Below, piece after piece: positions 55,220 through 64,000 of a stretch of DNA of 64,000 nucleotides. Source of the DNA: Sphingomonas paeninsulae (GTDB taxonomy: Bacteria; Pseudomonadota; Alphaproteobacteria; Sphingomonadales; Sphingomonadaceae); assembly GCF_003660165.1 (NCBI RefSeq), contig NZ_CP032829.1, positions 1,488,001 to 1,552,000 on the forward strand, read 5' to 3'. The notes under the pieces are model-generated. The model was given only the letters and a program-made list of their open reading frames with translations, made no database searches and had not been told where the DNA came from. The translations under genes were made by a program, and so were the position numbers. Position 1 is the stretch's first letter. Every line of letters starts with the position of its first letter.

Positions 55220-56316
55220 TCGTTGGCTGCCTTTGGAGCGGCGGCATTAGCCGCCGTCAGCGCGCGATAGGCGGTAAAGTGGGCAAGATCGTCGGTGATG
55301 CGCCGCGTGATGTCGTTCGAAACCAGCTTTGCCGCGACACCGATCGCGTTCGCCACCCCCTTGTCCGACGCGCTGCCATGGCTCTTTACGACGACACCGT
55401 TCAGCCCAAGGAAAACCGCCCCGTTGTGATTGTTTGGATCGAGATGCGTGCGCAGCAACTCGGTCGCTGGGCGAGAGATGAGGAAACCCATCTTCGACCG
55501 GAACGAACTGCGGAAGCTGCGTTTCAGCAGATCGGTTACGAACCGCGCCGTACCTTCGATGGTCTTGAGCGCGATATTCCCTGAAAATCCATCGGTGACG
55601 ACGACGTCGGTATCGCCGGTCGAAATCTTGTCACCCTCGACAAATCCTTCGAAGGCCATTTGCAGGTCGGTCGCTTGGCGCAGCAATGCGGCGGCGGCGC
55701 GAACTTCGTCGGTCCCTTTCAGGTCTTCGGTACCGATGTTCAACAGGCGGACGCGGGGGCGTTCCAGCCCCATTGCAATGCGCGCATAGGCCGCCCCCAT
55801 GACCGCGAACTCAACCAGATTGCGTGTGTCGCATTCGGTGTTCGCACCCAGATCGAGCATGACATGGTCGTTGCTGCCAAGGCTGGGGAGTAATGCCGCA
55901 AGGGCAGGACGGTCGATGCCGGGCATGGTGCGCAACGACAACTTTGCCATCGCCATCAGCGCGCCGGTGTTGCCAGCCGAGACTGCAGCGCCCGCCTTGC
56001 CGGTTTTCACAGCATCGATCGCTATACCCATCGAGGTCGTTTTGGCACGGCGGATCGCTTGCGCGGGCTTGTCGCTGCCACCGATCACGTCGGGAGCATG
56101 AGCGATTTCGCTGACGGTGGCGAGATTGGGGTGTTTCAGCAACCCGGCGCGGATTGCTGTTTCGTCGCCGACCAACAGAAACGTCAGGCCCGGCCAGCGA
56201 CTGCGCGCGAGTGCAGCACCGGCAAGCATGACTGCCAGCCCTTCGTCCCCGCCCATCGCATCGATGGCCAGTTTCGGGCTGATCGTGCCGATGGCGGGCC
56301 CTGGGCCTTCAGTCAA
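55216..56316 (-). CDS. plsX: Phosphate acyltransferase PlsX
   Basis: 366 residues. The family motifs [20 protein letters not shown] and [14 protein letters not shown] are visible. PlsX turns acyl-ACP into acyl-phosphate for phospholipid synthesis. It follows rpmF by 29 bases and is coupled to fabH, the conserved rpmF-plsX-fabH order. Confidence 0.97.
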   Translation of the reverse strand: MTEGPGPAIGTISPKLAIDAMGGDEGLAVMLAGAALARSRWPGLTFLLVGDETAIRAGLLKHPNLATVSEIAHAPDVIGGSDKPAQAIRRAKTTSMGIAIDAVKTGKAGAAVSAGNTGALMAMAKLSLRTMPGIDRPALAALLPSLGSNDHVMLDLGANTECDTRNLVEFAVMGAAYARIAMGLERPRVRLLNIGTEDLKGTDEVRAAAALLRQATDLQMAFEGFVEGDKISTGDTDVVVTDGFSGNIALKTIEGTARFVTDLLKRSFRSSFRSKMGFLISRPATELLRTHLDPNNHNGAVFLGLNGVVVKSHGSASDKGVANAIGVAAKLVSNDITRRITDDLAHFTAYRALTAANAAAPKAANE

Positions 56317-56345
56317 AGCAGCGCCCCCGCGTAAAAGTTCTTGGT

Positions 56346-56525
56346 TCAGCCTGCGACCGAAAGAATTTCGCGGCCATTATAGTGACCACACGAATCGCAG
56401 AGGTTATGCGGACGCTTCAGCTCGCCGCAATTCGGGCATTCCTGAAACGACGCGACGGTCAGCGAATCGTGGCTCCGGCGCATATTGCGCTTCGAAGGCG
56501 TTGTTTTTCTTTTTGGAACGGCCAT
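56346..56525 (-). CDS. rpmF: 50S ribosomal protein L32
   Basis: 59 residues from ATG 56525, starting [20 protein letters not shown]. Two CxxC pairs (CPNCG and CDSCG) form the zinc ribbon of the zinc-binding (C+) type. It heads the plsX-fabH cluster. Confidence 0.95.
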   Translation of the reverse strand: MAVPKRKTTPSKRNMRRSHDSLTVASFQECPNCGELKRPHNLCDSCGHYNGREILSVAG

Positions 56526-56729
56526 GCGGCACCTGTCTCAACTGTAAAATTCAATAATAAAGGGGGATAAATCGTCCGGCCATTGCCCGGCAACCCGATA
56601 GACGGGCCGCGAATGATGGCGGCCAATCTCTCCCGCTTGCGAGCGATGGGCCTATAGCGATTCTTCGCTGTCTTGCAAGGCAAAGGCGGGCATGCGAGTG
56701 GACCGCAACGAAAAATGGGGGAGAATGTC

Positions 56730-57152
56730 ATGATTTTACCGGTTACTTTGACAGCGGCGGGTGCGGCAGCGCTGATCAATCTGTGGTTGGCGATTCGTGT
56801 CGGACAGAAGCGTAAGTCGGAACAGGTCTCTGTCGGTGACGGTGGTAAGGAACCGCTGATCGCGCGGATGCGGGCACAGGCCAATTTCATCGAATATACG
56901 CCGATCGTGCTGATCCTGTTCGCCGTGATCGAGCTTGCATCGGGAACGTCGCTGACGCTCTGGATCACGATGGCGGTATTCCTGATGGGCCGCGTCGCTC
57001 ACCCATTCGGCATGGATGGATGGATGCCTGGGCGCATGATCGGAACCCTGACGACTTTTGCCATAATGCTCGGGCTGGCAATCTATGCGATCGCCATTCC
57101 CTACATGGCCCCTGCTCATGTCGTACCGACGGAAATGCTGTTGCAGGGTTAA
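56730..57152 (+). CDS. MAPEG family membrane protein
   Basis: 140 residues from ATG 56730 with GGGGGAG upstream; ATG 56715 is an alternative. Four membrane helices are predicted. The motif RMRAQANFIEYTPIVLIL (Arg, Asn and Glu-Tyr) is the MAPEG signature between helices 1 and 2, and GRVAHPFGMDGWMPGR follows helix 3. Members are glutathione-dependent or eicosanoid-type membrane enzymes; the bacterial role is unclear. It is divergent from rpmF. Confidence 0.92.
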   Translation: MILPVTLTAAGAAALINLWLAIRVGQKRKSEQVSVGDGGKEPLIARMRAQANFIEYTPIVLILFAVIELASGTSLTLWITMAVFLMGRVAHPFGMDGWMPGRMIGTLTTFAIMLGLAIYAIAIPYMAPAHVVPTEMLLQG

Positions 57153-57155
57153 CGC

Positions 57156-57818
57156 CTAACTAAGCGCGAGCACCTTGTCCGCGACATAGGGATTGCTCGC
57201 CCGCTCATGAGCGAAAGTGGACATCGCGCCGTGGCCCGGCACGAACGCAGTGTCCCCGCCGAGCGGCCAAAGGCGCGTGACGATGGCGTCGAGCAGGTCC
57301 TGGTGATTGCCCATCGGAAAATCCGTACGCCCGATCGAACCCTGGAACAGCACGTCACCCACCATTGCCACTTTTGATTCGGGGTGATGAAAAATGACAT
57401 GGCCGGGCGTGTGACCGGGGCAGTGATAGACGTCGAGCGTCAGATTACCCACCGTGATCTGATCGCCATTGTCGAGCCAGCGGTCCGGTTCAAAAACGCG
57501 ACCGGCAACGCCATATTGCTTGCCGTCATCGTCGAGCCGTGAAATCCAGAATCGGTCGGCCTCGTGCGGGCCTTCGATCTTTACACCGAGTTCTTTCGCC
57601 AGCGTCCCCGCTTCTCCGCAATGGTCGATATGGCCGTGTGTGATCAGGATCTTTTCGATCGTGACGCCGTGCTGTTCGGCTGCACGTTTCAGCTTTGGAA
57701 GGTCGCCGCCGGGATCCACGAATGCGCCGCGCATCGTTTGTGTGCACCAGAACAAGGTACAATTCTGCTGGAGCGGGGTCACAGGCACGATTGTCGCGCG
57801 GAGGGGGGCTTCTGTCAT
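57156..57818 (-). CDS. MBL fold metallo-hydrolase, YcbL/glyoxalase II-like
   Basis: 220 residues from ATG 57818. The binuclear metal motif is THGHIDHCG (H61, H63, D65, H66), with further ligands in HCPGHTPGH and MVGDVLF and a late VPGHGAMS. It fits the type II glyoxalase-like YcbL group, which hydrolyses glutathione thioesters. Its stop is 3 bases from the end of the convergent MAPEG gene. Confidence 0.9.
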   Translation of the reverse strand: MTEAPLRATIVPVTPLQQNCTLFWCTQTMRGAFVDPGGDLPKLKRAAEQHGVTIEKILITHGHIDHCGEAGTLAKELGVKIEGPHEADRFWISRLDDDGKQYGVAGRVFEPDRWLDNGDQITVGNLTLDVYHCPGHTPGHVIFHHPESKVAMVGDVLFQGSIGRTDFPMGNHQDLLDAIVTRLWPLGGDTAFVPGHGAMSTFAHERASNPYVADKVLALS

Positions 57819-58022
57819 GGAAGCGGAAATGGCGTGGTGGCGGCCCCTATGCAAGCCCACACCCTTTCGTTTCGCTCCCACCACGCATTCGGCACGCTTT
57901 AACCATGAGGTGAACTGAAAGCCGGATGGGTCGCACTGCTGCGGGGTCGCGGAACGGGTGATGTTGAGGCTAGTTACAAGGCGTCGACAAATCTACTGTC
58001 GCAGTAACAACGGACTGATTTC

Positions 58023-58301
58023 ATGACAAAAATATTCATCGCCTTGTTGGCTGCAGTTGCGCTGCCCGGTGCTGCTCTTGCTCAGGCAACGACGGGTTCA
58101 ACCCCTTCAACCATGGGTGCGACGGGCGCGCCTAGCGGCACGACGACCGGCACCGCACCGACCGATACGACGTCACCAACGGAGACTTCGCCATCGGCTC
58201 CAACCGACAGCGCAACGACGTCAGCGCCGACGGATACAAAGTCGCCAACGGACTCTACTTCGACTGCGACGACTGGCAAGCACAAGCACAAGCCACACTG
58301 A
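58023..58301 (+). CDS. Secreted Thr/Ser/Pro-rich protein
   Basis: 92 residues. A signal peptide (KIFIALLAAVALPGAALAQ) is followed by about 65 residues made almost only of Thr, Ser, Pro, Ala and Asp, ending in a Lys/His-rich tail (GKHKHKPH). No folded domain is expected. It is followed by a clear terminator. Confidence 0.72.
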   Translation: MTKIFIALLAAVALPGAALAQATTGSTPSTMGATGAPSGTTTGTAPTDTTSPTETSPSAPTDSATTSAPTDTKSPTDSTSTATTGKHKHKPH

Positions 58302-58319
58302 TCGGTTGATTCGGAACGG

Positions 58320-58352
58320 GGCTCCGCACTTTCGGGTGCAGAGCCCTTTTTG
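58320..58352 (+). terminator. Rho-independent terminator
   Basis: Stem GGGCTC/GAGCCC with an inner GCAC/GTGC stem, followed by TTTTT at 58348-58352. It ends the transcript of the secreted protein gene, facing the purA end. Confidence 0.85.
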
Positions 58353-58369
58353 TGCCGGAAACCGAGCGA

Positions 58370-59656
58370 TCAGTCGCTGAACGGATCGCGGACAAGAATG
58401 GTGTCCTCGCGTTCGGGTGACGTCGATACCAGCGCGACAGGGCACTCGATCAGCTCTTCGACACGTTTGATATATTTGATCGCTTGAGCGGGCAGTTCGG
58501 ACCAGGTGCGCGCACCGGCAGTCGACTGCGACCAGCCCTCTATCTCTTCATAGATTGGTTCGACCGCTGCCTGATCGATGGCGTGAGGTGGCAAATAGTC
58601 GTAGGTTTTGCCGTTTAGTTTATAGCCAATGCAGATTTTCAGCATCTCGAAACCGTCGAGTACGTCGAGCTTGGTCAGCGCGATTCCGGTCGTGCCGCTG
58701 ATAGAGGCGGACTGGCGAACCAGAACCGCGTCGAACCAGCCACACCGACGCTTGCGCCCGGTTATGGTGCCGAATTCATGGCCGCGTTCACCGAGCCGCT
58801 GTCCGGTTTCATCGTCGAGTTCGGTAGGGAAGGGGCCTGCGCCGACACGCGTGGTATAGGCTTTCACAATACCGAGCACGAACCCTGCGGCAGAGGGGCC
58901 GAGGCCCGAACCGCTGGCTGCTGTTCCCGACACGGTGTTAGACGAGGTAACGAAGGGGTAAGTGCCGTGATCGACGTCGAGCAGCATCCCCTGAGCGCCT
59001 TCGAACAGGATGCGTTTGCCTGCTTTCCGGGCTGCATTGAGTTCGACCCAGACGGGCTTTGCAAAAGGCAGGATGGCGGGGGCGATTTCTTCGAGAGCCT
59101 TCATCAGGCGGTCGCGATCGATCGAGGGCTCGCCGAAACCGGCACGCAGGGCGTCGTGGTGGGCGCAAAGCCGGTCGATCTGTGGGGCAAGCGCGTCGAG
59201 ATGGGCGAGGTCGCAAACGCGAATCGCACGACGTCCGACCTTGTCTTCGTAAGCTGGGCCGATACCCCGCCGTGTGGTGCCGATCTTGAAGGCGCTCGCA
59301 TCTTCGCGCAGGCCATCAAGGTCGCGGTGGAAGGGCAGGATCAGCGGACAGGTTTCGGCGATGTGCAGATTGTCCGGCGTGATGGTGACGCCCTGTGCTG
59401 CAAGTTTGGTGACTTCTTCACGGAAATGCCACGGGTCGAGAACGACGCCATTGCCGATAACCGACAGGGTGCCGCGCACGATGCCGGATGGCAGCAGACT
59501 CAGTTTATAGACTGCGCCGTCGACGACGAGCGTGTGTCCGGCATTGTGACCGCCTTGAAAGCGGACGACGACATCGGCGCGACTGGCGAGCCAGTCGACG
59601 ATCTTGCCCTTGCCTTCATCGCCCCATTGCGCGCCGATTACGGTGACGTTGGCCAC
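58370..59656 (-). CDS. purA: Adenylosuccinate synthetase
   Basis: 428 residues. GDEGKGK at residues 12-18 holds the catalytic Asp13 and GTP loop; His41 lies in GGHNAGHT. The late [15 protein letters not shown] box is also present. PurA joins IMP and aspartate, using GTP, on the way to AMP. It shares the strand with hisZ, but a small gene on the other strand lies between them. Confidence 0.97.
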   Translation of the reverse strand: MANVTVIGAQWGDEGKGKIVDWLASRADVVVRFQGGHNAGHTLVVDGAVYKLSLLPSGIVRGTLSVIGNGVVLDPWHFREEVTKLAAQGVTITPDNLHIAETCPLILPFHRDLDGLREDASAFKIGTTRRGIGPAYEDKVGRRAIRVCDLAHLDALAPQIDRLCAHHDALRAGFGEPSIDRDRLMKALEEIAPAILPFAKPVWVELNAARKAGKRILFEGAQGMLLDVDHGTYPFVTSSNTVSGTAASGSGLGPSAAGFVLGIVKAYTTRVGAGPFPTELDDETGQRLGERGHEFGTITGRKRRCGWFDAVLVRQSASISGTTGIALTKLDVLDGFEMLKICIGYKLNGKTYDYLPPHAIDQAAVEPIYEEIEGWSQSTAGARTWSELPAQAIKYIKRVEELIECPVALVSTSPEREDTILVRDPFSD

Positions 59657-59843
59657 AGGCTCTCCGTGTTTTGCTAAAGTGAAACTCGCGTGCGTCCGTA
59701 TTGATACGGGGGCGGCGCGTCCAATTTTTTTGCTCGATTAAAAGAAAACACGTTCATCGCGGGGCAAAACTTCTGCGACTAAGTGCAGTACTAACGGGGT
59801 TTTGCGGGTGAGCTTGGGGCGCTCGTGATCGAAGGAAACAGCA

Positions 59844-60218
59844 ATGCGTAAGTTGATTTTTGTGATGGCGATGGCCGTCGGAACAGTGGCTCAGGCGCAG
59901 GATGCGCCGCGTCCGATGATGTCGCCTGCGTGCCGTACCGAAATACAGAACCTCTGTCCGCAGACCGGCGACCGCGATGCGCGGCGGTCATGCATGATGG
60001 CAAAGCATGATTCGTTGTCGCCTAAGTGCAAGGACGAAATGACGGCAATGATGAAGGCTCGTCAAGCGCGTGGCGGCGGACATGGAGGCGGTTGGGGTGG
60101 ACCACAGGGCGGCGGTCAGGGCGGGGGCGGTCCAGATGGCGGACCCCCACATGGTGATATGGGCGGCATGAATGGTGGCGGTGATCAGGCTCCTGAAGGT
60201 CAGCCTCAGCCCCAGTAA
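59844..60218 (+). CDS. Secreted Cys-containing, Gly-rich protein
   Basis: 124 residues from ATG 59844 with GAAGGAAA upstream. A signal peptide ends in AQAQ. The following domain (residues about 28-65) has four spaced cysteines in the pattern ACRTEIQNLCPQTGDRDAR then SCMMAKHDSLSPKC, like the cysteine-rich repeat of eukaryotic GLG1 proteins that occurs in many proteobacterial secreted proteins. The C-terminal half is Gly/Pro/Gln-rich and disordered. It is encoded opposite to, and between, hisZ and purA. Confidence 0.75.
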   Translation: MRKLIFVMAMAVGTVAQAQDAPRPMMSPACRTEIQNLCPQTGDRDARRSCMMAKHDSLSPKCKDEMTAMMKARQARGGGHGGGWGGPQGGGQGGGGPDGGPPHGDMGGMNGGGDQAPEGQPQPQ

Positions 60219-60233
60219 ACCTGCTACGGTAAA

Positions 60234-61340
60234 CTAGAGCAGCACCGCCTTGCCATTGGTGAGGCGGTGGCTGCAGCCGAGCTTCGCTGCGTCGCAATCT
60301 GCGTCGAGGGCTGCGATGGTGCGATATCCTTCGTTGCGGAATTGCGCCGCGAGTACCGGCGGGATTCCCAATGGCACGAACAAAGTTGGAGCATTGGCCG
60401 GAATCGGCGATTCGAGTAACGCATCGGGATAGAGTGAAAAGCCGGTTGCCGGTTCCTCCGACCCATCGGGACCGACGATCACATAGCTGCCACCGCGTCC
60501 AATTTCGCCCGAGATATTTTCGGCGAACAGCGAAAATCCGAACCAGCTTTGATATTCGAAACCGTGGCGTTCGGTCGGGTCTATGGTGACGCGTGCGGCA
60601 TCACCGATCGCTTCGGCAACGGCGGCGATACCGTCGATTCGTGAAGTGAGCAGACCGGCATGATTGAAGGCGCGGAGCTTCTCGATGGACTCGGTCACCG
60701 GGCCGGTAGTCGCCATCAGGGGTAGCCAGTCGGAGAATCCAGCGGCGATGAGTGCCCCTGCATCCTTCATGTCGAGAAGCGTTTTCAGCTTTGCGATGTC
60801 TTCGACGGCCAAGACGCGGCCTGCCAGGGTTTCGACCAGATCGGGTAAAGTGAGATCGACCGTAACCGATTCGACACCGGTTGCACGAAGAGCCTCGACC
60901 GCCACTTGCACGATTTCACAAGCTGCGGCGACCGAATCGCGGCCGATCAGTTCGGCACCGACCTGCATGATCTCACGCGCTGGGGCGAGTTGCGACGCGC
61001 GCAGCTTAAGGATGGGGCCGCCATATGCCAGACGAAGTGGACGCGGGGCGCTAGCGAGGCGCGTAGAAGCTATACGGCCTATCTGAATCGTGATGTCGGG
61101 GCGAAGCGCGAGCGTACGTTGAGAGACAGGGTCGACGAACCGCAGCGTATCCTTTGCCCGGCCTTCCATCAGCCGTCCGGTCAACCCTTCCTCGAATTCG
61201 ACAAGGGGCGGCGACACCAGATCATAGCCATGCGTTGCGATGGTATCGAGCAAGGCCCGCGCGATGCGCGTTTGTGCCGCCGCCTCGGGCGGCAGACGGT
61301 CGCGCAATCCTTCGGGAAGGAGGCCGTGTGGAATGGTCAT
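60234..61340 (-). CDS. hisZ: ATP phosphoribosyltransferase regulatory subunit
   Basis: 368 residues from ATG 61340; the frame is open upstream but the N-terminus TIPHGLLPEGLRDRLPPEAA is the family start. The protein is a class II histidyl-tRNA synthetase paralogue (FVDPVSQRTLALRPDITIQI, RLAYGGPILK). It lacks tRNA-charging function and serves as regulator of short-form HisG. In sphingomonads it regularly lies between serA and purA. Confidence 0.93.
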   Translation of the reverse strand: MTIPHGLLPEGLRDRLPPEAAAQTRIARALLDTIATHGYDLVSPPLVEFEEGLTGRLMEGRAKDTLRFVDPVSQRTLALRPDITIQIGRIASTRLASAPRPLRLAYGGPILKLRASQLAPAREIMQVGAELIGRDSVAAACEIVQVAVEALRATGVESVTVDLTLPDLVETLAGRVLAVEDIAKLKTLLDMKDAGALIAAGFSDWLPLMATTGPVTESIEKLRAFNHAGLLTSRIDGIAAVAEAIGDAARVTIDPTERHGFEYQSWFGFSLFAENISGEIGRGGSYVIVGPDGSEEPATGFSLYPDALLESPIPANAPTLFVPLGIPPVLAAQFRNEGYRTIAALDADCDAAKLGCSHRLTNGKAVLL

Positions 61341-61356
61341 GCTCGTAATCTCCCAA

Positions 61357-61380
61357 CCCCCCTCCCCGAAGCGAGGGGGG
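61357..61380. terminator. GC-rich hairpin between serA and hisZ
   Basis: CCCCCCTC pairs with GAGGGGGG around an 8-nt loop (CCCGAAGC). It may attenuate transcription from serA into hisZ or be a dispersed repeat; no T-run is present. Confidence 0.5.
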
Positions 61381-61390
61381 AGAGTCATAT

Positions 61391-62968
61391 TCAGAACTTC
61401 AGTGCTTTGACCGTCTTTACGCCGGGCAGTTTGCACAGCGCCCATAGCACTGGTTCCGGGATAGGCGAATCAATGGACAGCAACAGCACAGCTTCGCTGC
61501 CGCTGCCGCGACGGCCAAGATGGAAGGTGCCGATGTTGATGCCGGCATCGCCAAGCGACGAACCGAGACGTCCGATGAAGCCCGGCGCGTCCTCGTTGAC
61601 GATGTAGAGCATGTTGCCTGCGAGATCGGCTTCGACCTTGATGCCAAAGATTTCGACGAGGCGCGGTGCGGCGTTACCGAACAACGTGCCCGCGACCGAC
61701 TTTTCACCTTCTTCGGTCTGGACCGAGACGCGGATCAGCGTGTGATAGTCACCTTCGCGGTCATGACGCACTTCGCGCACGTCGAGGCCGCGTTCTTTTG
61801 CAAGGAACGGCGCGTTGACCATGTTCACCGTGTCCGAATAACGGCTCATCAGACCGGCAAGAACCGCACCGGTGATGGGCTTTATATTCAGTTCGGCGGC
61901 AGCACCTTCGACTTCGATCGAAATCTTGGTGAGGTTGTCATGCGCCAACTGGCCGATCAGCGAACCGAGACGTTCGGCGAGCGCCATGTACGGTTTCAGC
62001 TTGGGCGCTTCTTCCGCGCTGAGGCTCGGCATGTTAAGCGCGTTGGTGACGCCGCCATCCAGCAGGAAGTCGGACAGCTGTTCGGCAACCTGGATCGCGA
62101 CATTGACCTGAGCTTCCGAAGTGGATGCGCCAAGGTGTGGTGTCGAGATGAAGTTCGGGGTGTTGAACAGTGGCGAATTGGTCGCTGGTTCCTCGACGAA
62201 CACGTCGAGGGCAGCGCCGCCGACCTGACCCGAATCGAGAGCCTCCTTAAGAGCAACTTCATCGACCAGACCACCGCGTGCGCAGTTGATGATGCGAACG
62301 CCCTTCTTGGTCTTGGCGATGTTCTCACGGCTCAGGATGTTGCGCGTCTGGTCCGTCAGTGGCGTGTGCAGCGTGATGAAGTCGGCGCGGGCGAGCAATT
62401 CGTCCAGCGTGACCTTCTCTACGCCCATGTCGATGGCGCGTTCAGGCGTCAGGAATGGATCGTATGCGACGACCTTCATCTTGATGCCGCGCGCGCGTTC
62501 GGCGACGATCGACCCGATGTTACCCGCACCGATCAGGCCGAGCGTCTTGGACGTCAGTTCGACACCCATGAAGCGGTTCTTTTCCCACTTGCCGGCTTGT
62601 GTCGAAGCATCGGCTTCGGGAAGCTGGCGGGCGAGTGCGAACATCAGTGCGATGGCATGTTCGGCGGTCGTGATCGAGTTGCCGAATGGCGTGTTCATCA
62701 CGACGATACCGGCGGCCGAAGCGGACGGGATATCGACGTTATCAACGCCGATGCCCGCGCGACCCACAACTTTCAGGTTGGTCGCGGCGGCGATAATTTC
62801 CTTGGTGACTTTCGTTGCCGACCGGATAGCGAGGCCGTCATATTCACCAATGATTGCAATCAGTTCTTCTTTGGTCTTGCCGGTGATTTCATCGACCTGA
62901 ATGCCGCGTGCACGAAAAATCTCGGCAGCTTTTGGATCCATTTTGTCGGAAATCAGAACTTTTACCAT
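61391..62968 (-). CDS. serA: D-3-phosphoglycerate dehydrogenase
   Basis: 525 residues, the long form. Substrate and NAD domains show GAGNIG at residues 147-152, NCARGGLVDE and TPHLGAST (catalytic His). The intervening allosteric substrate-binding domain and a C-terminal ACT domain (VNEDAPGFIGRLGSSLG) follow, so feedback control by serine is likely. It starts serine synthesis; serC lies upstream on the same strand. Confidence 0.97.
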   Translation of the reverse strand: MVKVLISDKMDPKAAEIFRARGIQVDEITGKTKEELIAIIGEYDGLAIRSATKVTKEIIAAATNLKVVGRAGIGVDNVDIPSASAAGIVVMNTPFGNSITTAEHAIALMFALARQLPEADASTQAGKWEKNRFMGVELTSKTLGLIGAGNIGSIVAERARGIKMKVVAYDPFLTPERAIDMGVEKVTLDELLARADFITLHTPLTDQTRNILSRENIAKTKKGVRIINCARGGLVDEVALKEALDSGQVGGAALDVFVEEPATNSPLFNTPNFISTPHLGASTSEAQVNVAIQVAEQLSDFLLDGGVTNALNMPSLSAEEAPKLKPYMALAERLGSLIGQLAHDNLTKISIEVEGAAAELNIKPITGAVLAGLMSRYSDTVNMVNAPFLAKERGLDVREVRHDREGDYHTLIRVSVQTEEGEKSVAGTLFGNAAPRLVEIFGIKVEADLAGNMLYIVNEDAPGFIGRLGSSLGDAGINIGTFHLGRRGSGSEAVLLLSIDSPIPEPVLWALCKLPGVKTVKALKF

Positions 62969-62997
62969 TTAAGTGATCCTTTTAAAATCCGATCAGG

Positions 62998-63067
62998 CTG
63001 AGCTTGTCGAAGCCTTGCCCTTTTTCTCGCGACGTGAGCGAGAAGGGCAGCCCTTCGACAAGCTCAG
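62998..63067. repeat. Second copy of the inverted repeat, between serC and serA
   Basis: CTGAGCTTGTCGAAG (62998-63012) pairs with CTTCGACAAGCTCAG (63053-63067), with an inner stem TTCTCGC/GCGAGAA. It shares its core with the repeat at 49030-49130. A long hairpin here could modulate serC to serA read-through. Confidence 0.85.
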
Positions 63068-63098
63068 GGGAAGCGGGTTTATAGTCTCGAAAGCGGGT

Positions 63099-64000
63099 TT
63101 ATGGTTTGACTTGGGTCCATGCCCAGTCGAGCCACGGTCCGAGTGCCACGACATCGGCGGTGTCGACAGTTGCGCCACACCAGATCCGCAGGCCCGGAGG
63201 GGCATCGCGATAACCGGCAATGTCATAGGCCGCGTGTTCTGCTTCGAGCAGCGCAGCGAACTTCTTGACGAGCGCTTCGTCGGCATTTTCGACTGTCAGG
63301 CACACGCTGGTGGTCGAACGCGCGGCCGGATCGACCGCGAGATGACCGAGCCACGGGCGGTCGGCAACGATCTTGTCGAGCGCCGCCGCATTGGCATTGC
63401 TGCGACCCATCAGACCGCTGAGGCCACCGAGATCCTTTGCCCATTCGAGTGCGAAGATCACGTCTTCGACGGCAAGCATCGATGGCGTGTTGATCGTCTC
63501 ACCCTTGAACACGCCTTCGGTCAGCTTGCCCTTGGAAACCAGACGGAAGACCTTTGGCAGCGGCCAGGCTGGGGTATAGCTTTCGAGGCGTTCGACGGCG
63601 CGGGGGCCGAGGATGATGACGCCGTGCGCGCCTTCGCCGCCAAGGACTTTCTGCCACGAGAAGGTCGTGACATCGAGCTTGTCCCACGGCAGGTCGTAGG
63701 CGAAAACCGCGCTGGTTGCGTCGGCAAAGGTCAGTCCTTCGCGCGTGTCAGAAATCCAGTCACCATCGGGAACGCGAACGCCCGACGTCGTGCCGTTCCA
63801 TGTGAACAGGACATCGTTGCTTTGGTCGATGGTCGAAAGGTCGGGCAGTTGGCCGTAATCGGCGCGAACGATGGTGGGATCGATTTTGAGCTGTTTGACG
63901 GCGTCGGTAACCCAGCCTTCGCCAAAGCTTTCCCACGCAACTGTGGTGACGGGCCGAGCGCCCAGCATCGTCCACATCGCCATTTCAAAGGCACCGGTGT
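63099..64000 (-). CDS. serC: Phosphoserine aminotransferase (5' part outside the window)
   Basis: About 300 residues are visible; the frame runs out of the window at 64000 and the start is missing. The PLP lysine is in [16 protein letters not shown], and [12 protein letters not shown] and [13 protein letters not shown] precede it. SerC makes phosphoserine from phosphohydroxypyruvate. With serA it forms the serine operon. Confidence 0.95.
   Translation of the reverse strand, partial: TGAFEMAMWTMLGARPVTTVAWESFGEGWVTDAVKQLKIDPTIVRADYGQLPDLSTIDQSNDVLFTWNGTTSGVRVPDGDWISDTREGLTFADATSAVFAYDLPWDKLDVTTFSWQKVLGGEGAHGVIILGPRAVERLESYTPAWPLPKVFRLVSKGKLTEGVFKGETINTPSMLAVEDVIFALEWAKDLGGLSGLMGRSNANAAALDKIVADRPWLGHLAVDPAARSTTSVCLTVENADEALVKKFAALLEAEHAAYDIAGYRDAPPGLRIWCGATVDTADVVALGPWLDWAWTQVKP

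Noticed and set aside
61520-63001. Open frame of about 490 codons on the plus strand
   Set aside because: It is antisense to serA, whose motifs are unmistakable; long antisense frames are common in GC-rich genes.

Overview
The window is a 64 kb GC-rich chromosomal segment from an alphaproteobacterium of the Sphingomonadales (Sphingomonas/Sphingopyxis-like). The assignment rests on the gene neighbourhoods (rpmF-plsX-fabH-ihfA-merR; serC-serA-hisZ-purA; class I lysyl-tRNA synthetase beside thyA-folA) and on the family mix (complex III chaperone, NDUFA9-like protein). No rRNA genes or CRISPR array were seen.

Layout. 2-17,475 is housekeeping DNA: the 3' end of a probable RNase E gene, a secreted M48 protease and a DsbA-like oxidoreductase, tRNA-Gly(UCC), a ribosomal oxygenase, a pseudouridine synthase, an FAD oxidoreductase, tRNA-Tyr(GUA), RlmB, a lipoprotein, a GST, a translationally coupled gltD-DUF2059-gltB operon, an NDUFA9-like gene followed by uppP, and tRNA-Leu(CAG). 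17,454-37,055 is an accessory region of two tandem integrative elements that both use the 3' end of tRNA-Leu as attachment site. Copies of the tRNA end lie at 17,454, 24,607 and 37,028. Element 1 (about 7 kb) carries a frameshifted integrase, a ParB-like protein, an intact IS66 element with its target duplication, and a serine recombinase. Element 2 (about 12.4 kb) carries an integrase with a nonsense codon, remnants of IS110, IS91 and IS5 elements, a four-gene polyprenyl-phosphate-arabinose-like cassette (GT-C glycosyltransferase, DprE1, DprE2, GtrA), a truncated third integrase next to a stray copy of the tRNA-Tyr 3' end, and a Lit-like zinc peptidase. 37,056-39,050 holds further gene fragments. 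39,051-64,000 returns to core genes: envelope and redox proteins, cold shock protein, BamE, DUF177, dipeptidase, folA-thyA-lysK, a DinG-type helicase, the plsX-fabH cluster, purA, hisZ, serA and partial serC.

Points of most interest. (1) The DprE1/DprE2/GtrA/GT-C cassette resembles the mycobacterial arabinan donor pathway, sits inside a mobile island and is bracketed by inverted IS5-type ends; its DprE1 has Ala where the mycobacterial enzyme has its drug-reactive Cys. (2) A Lit-like HExxH peptidase overlaps a small upstream ORF in the same island. (3) Two attachment-site systems (tRNA-Leu and tRNA-Tyr) meet in one island. (4) Several genes, three of them core genes (rluE-like, uppP, dipeptidase), are broken by what looks like one missing G/C each. 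That pattern suggests assembly indels rather than biology, so annotations of broken genes should be read with it in mind.
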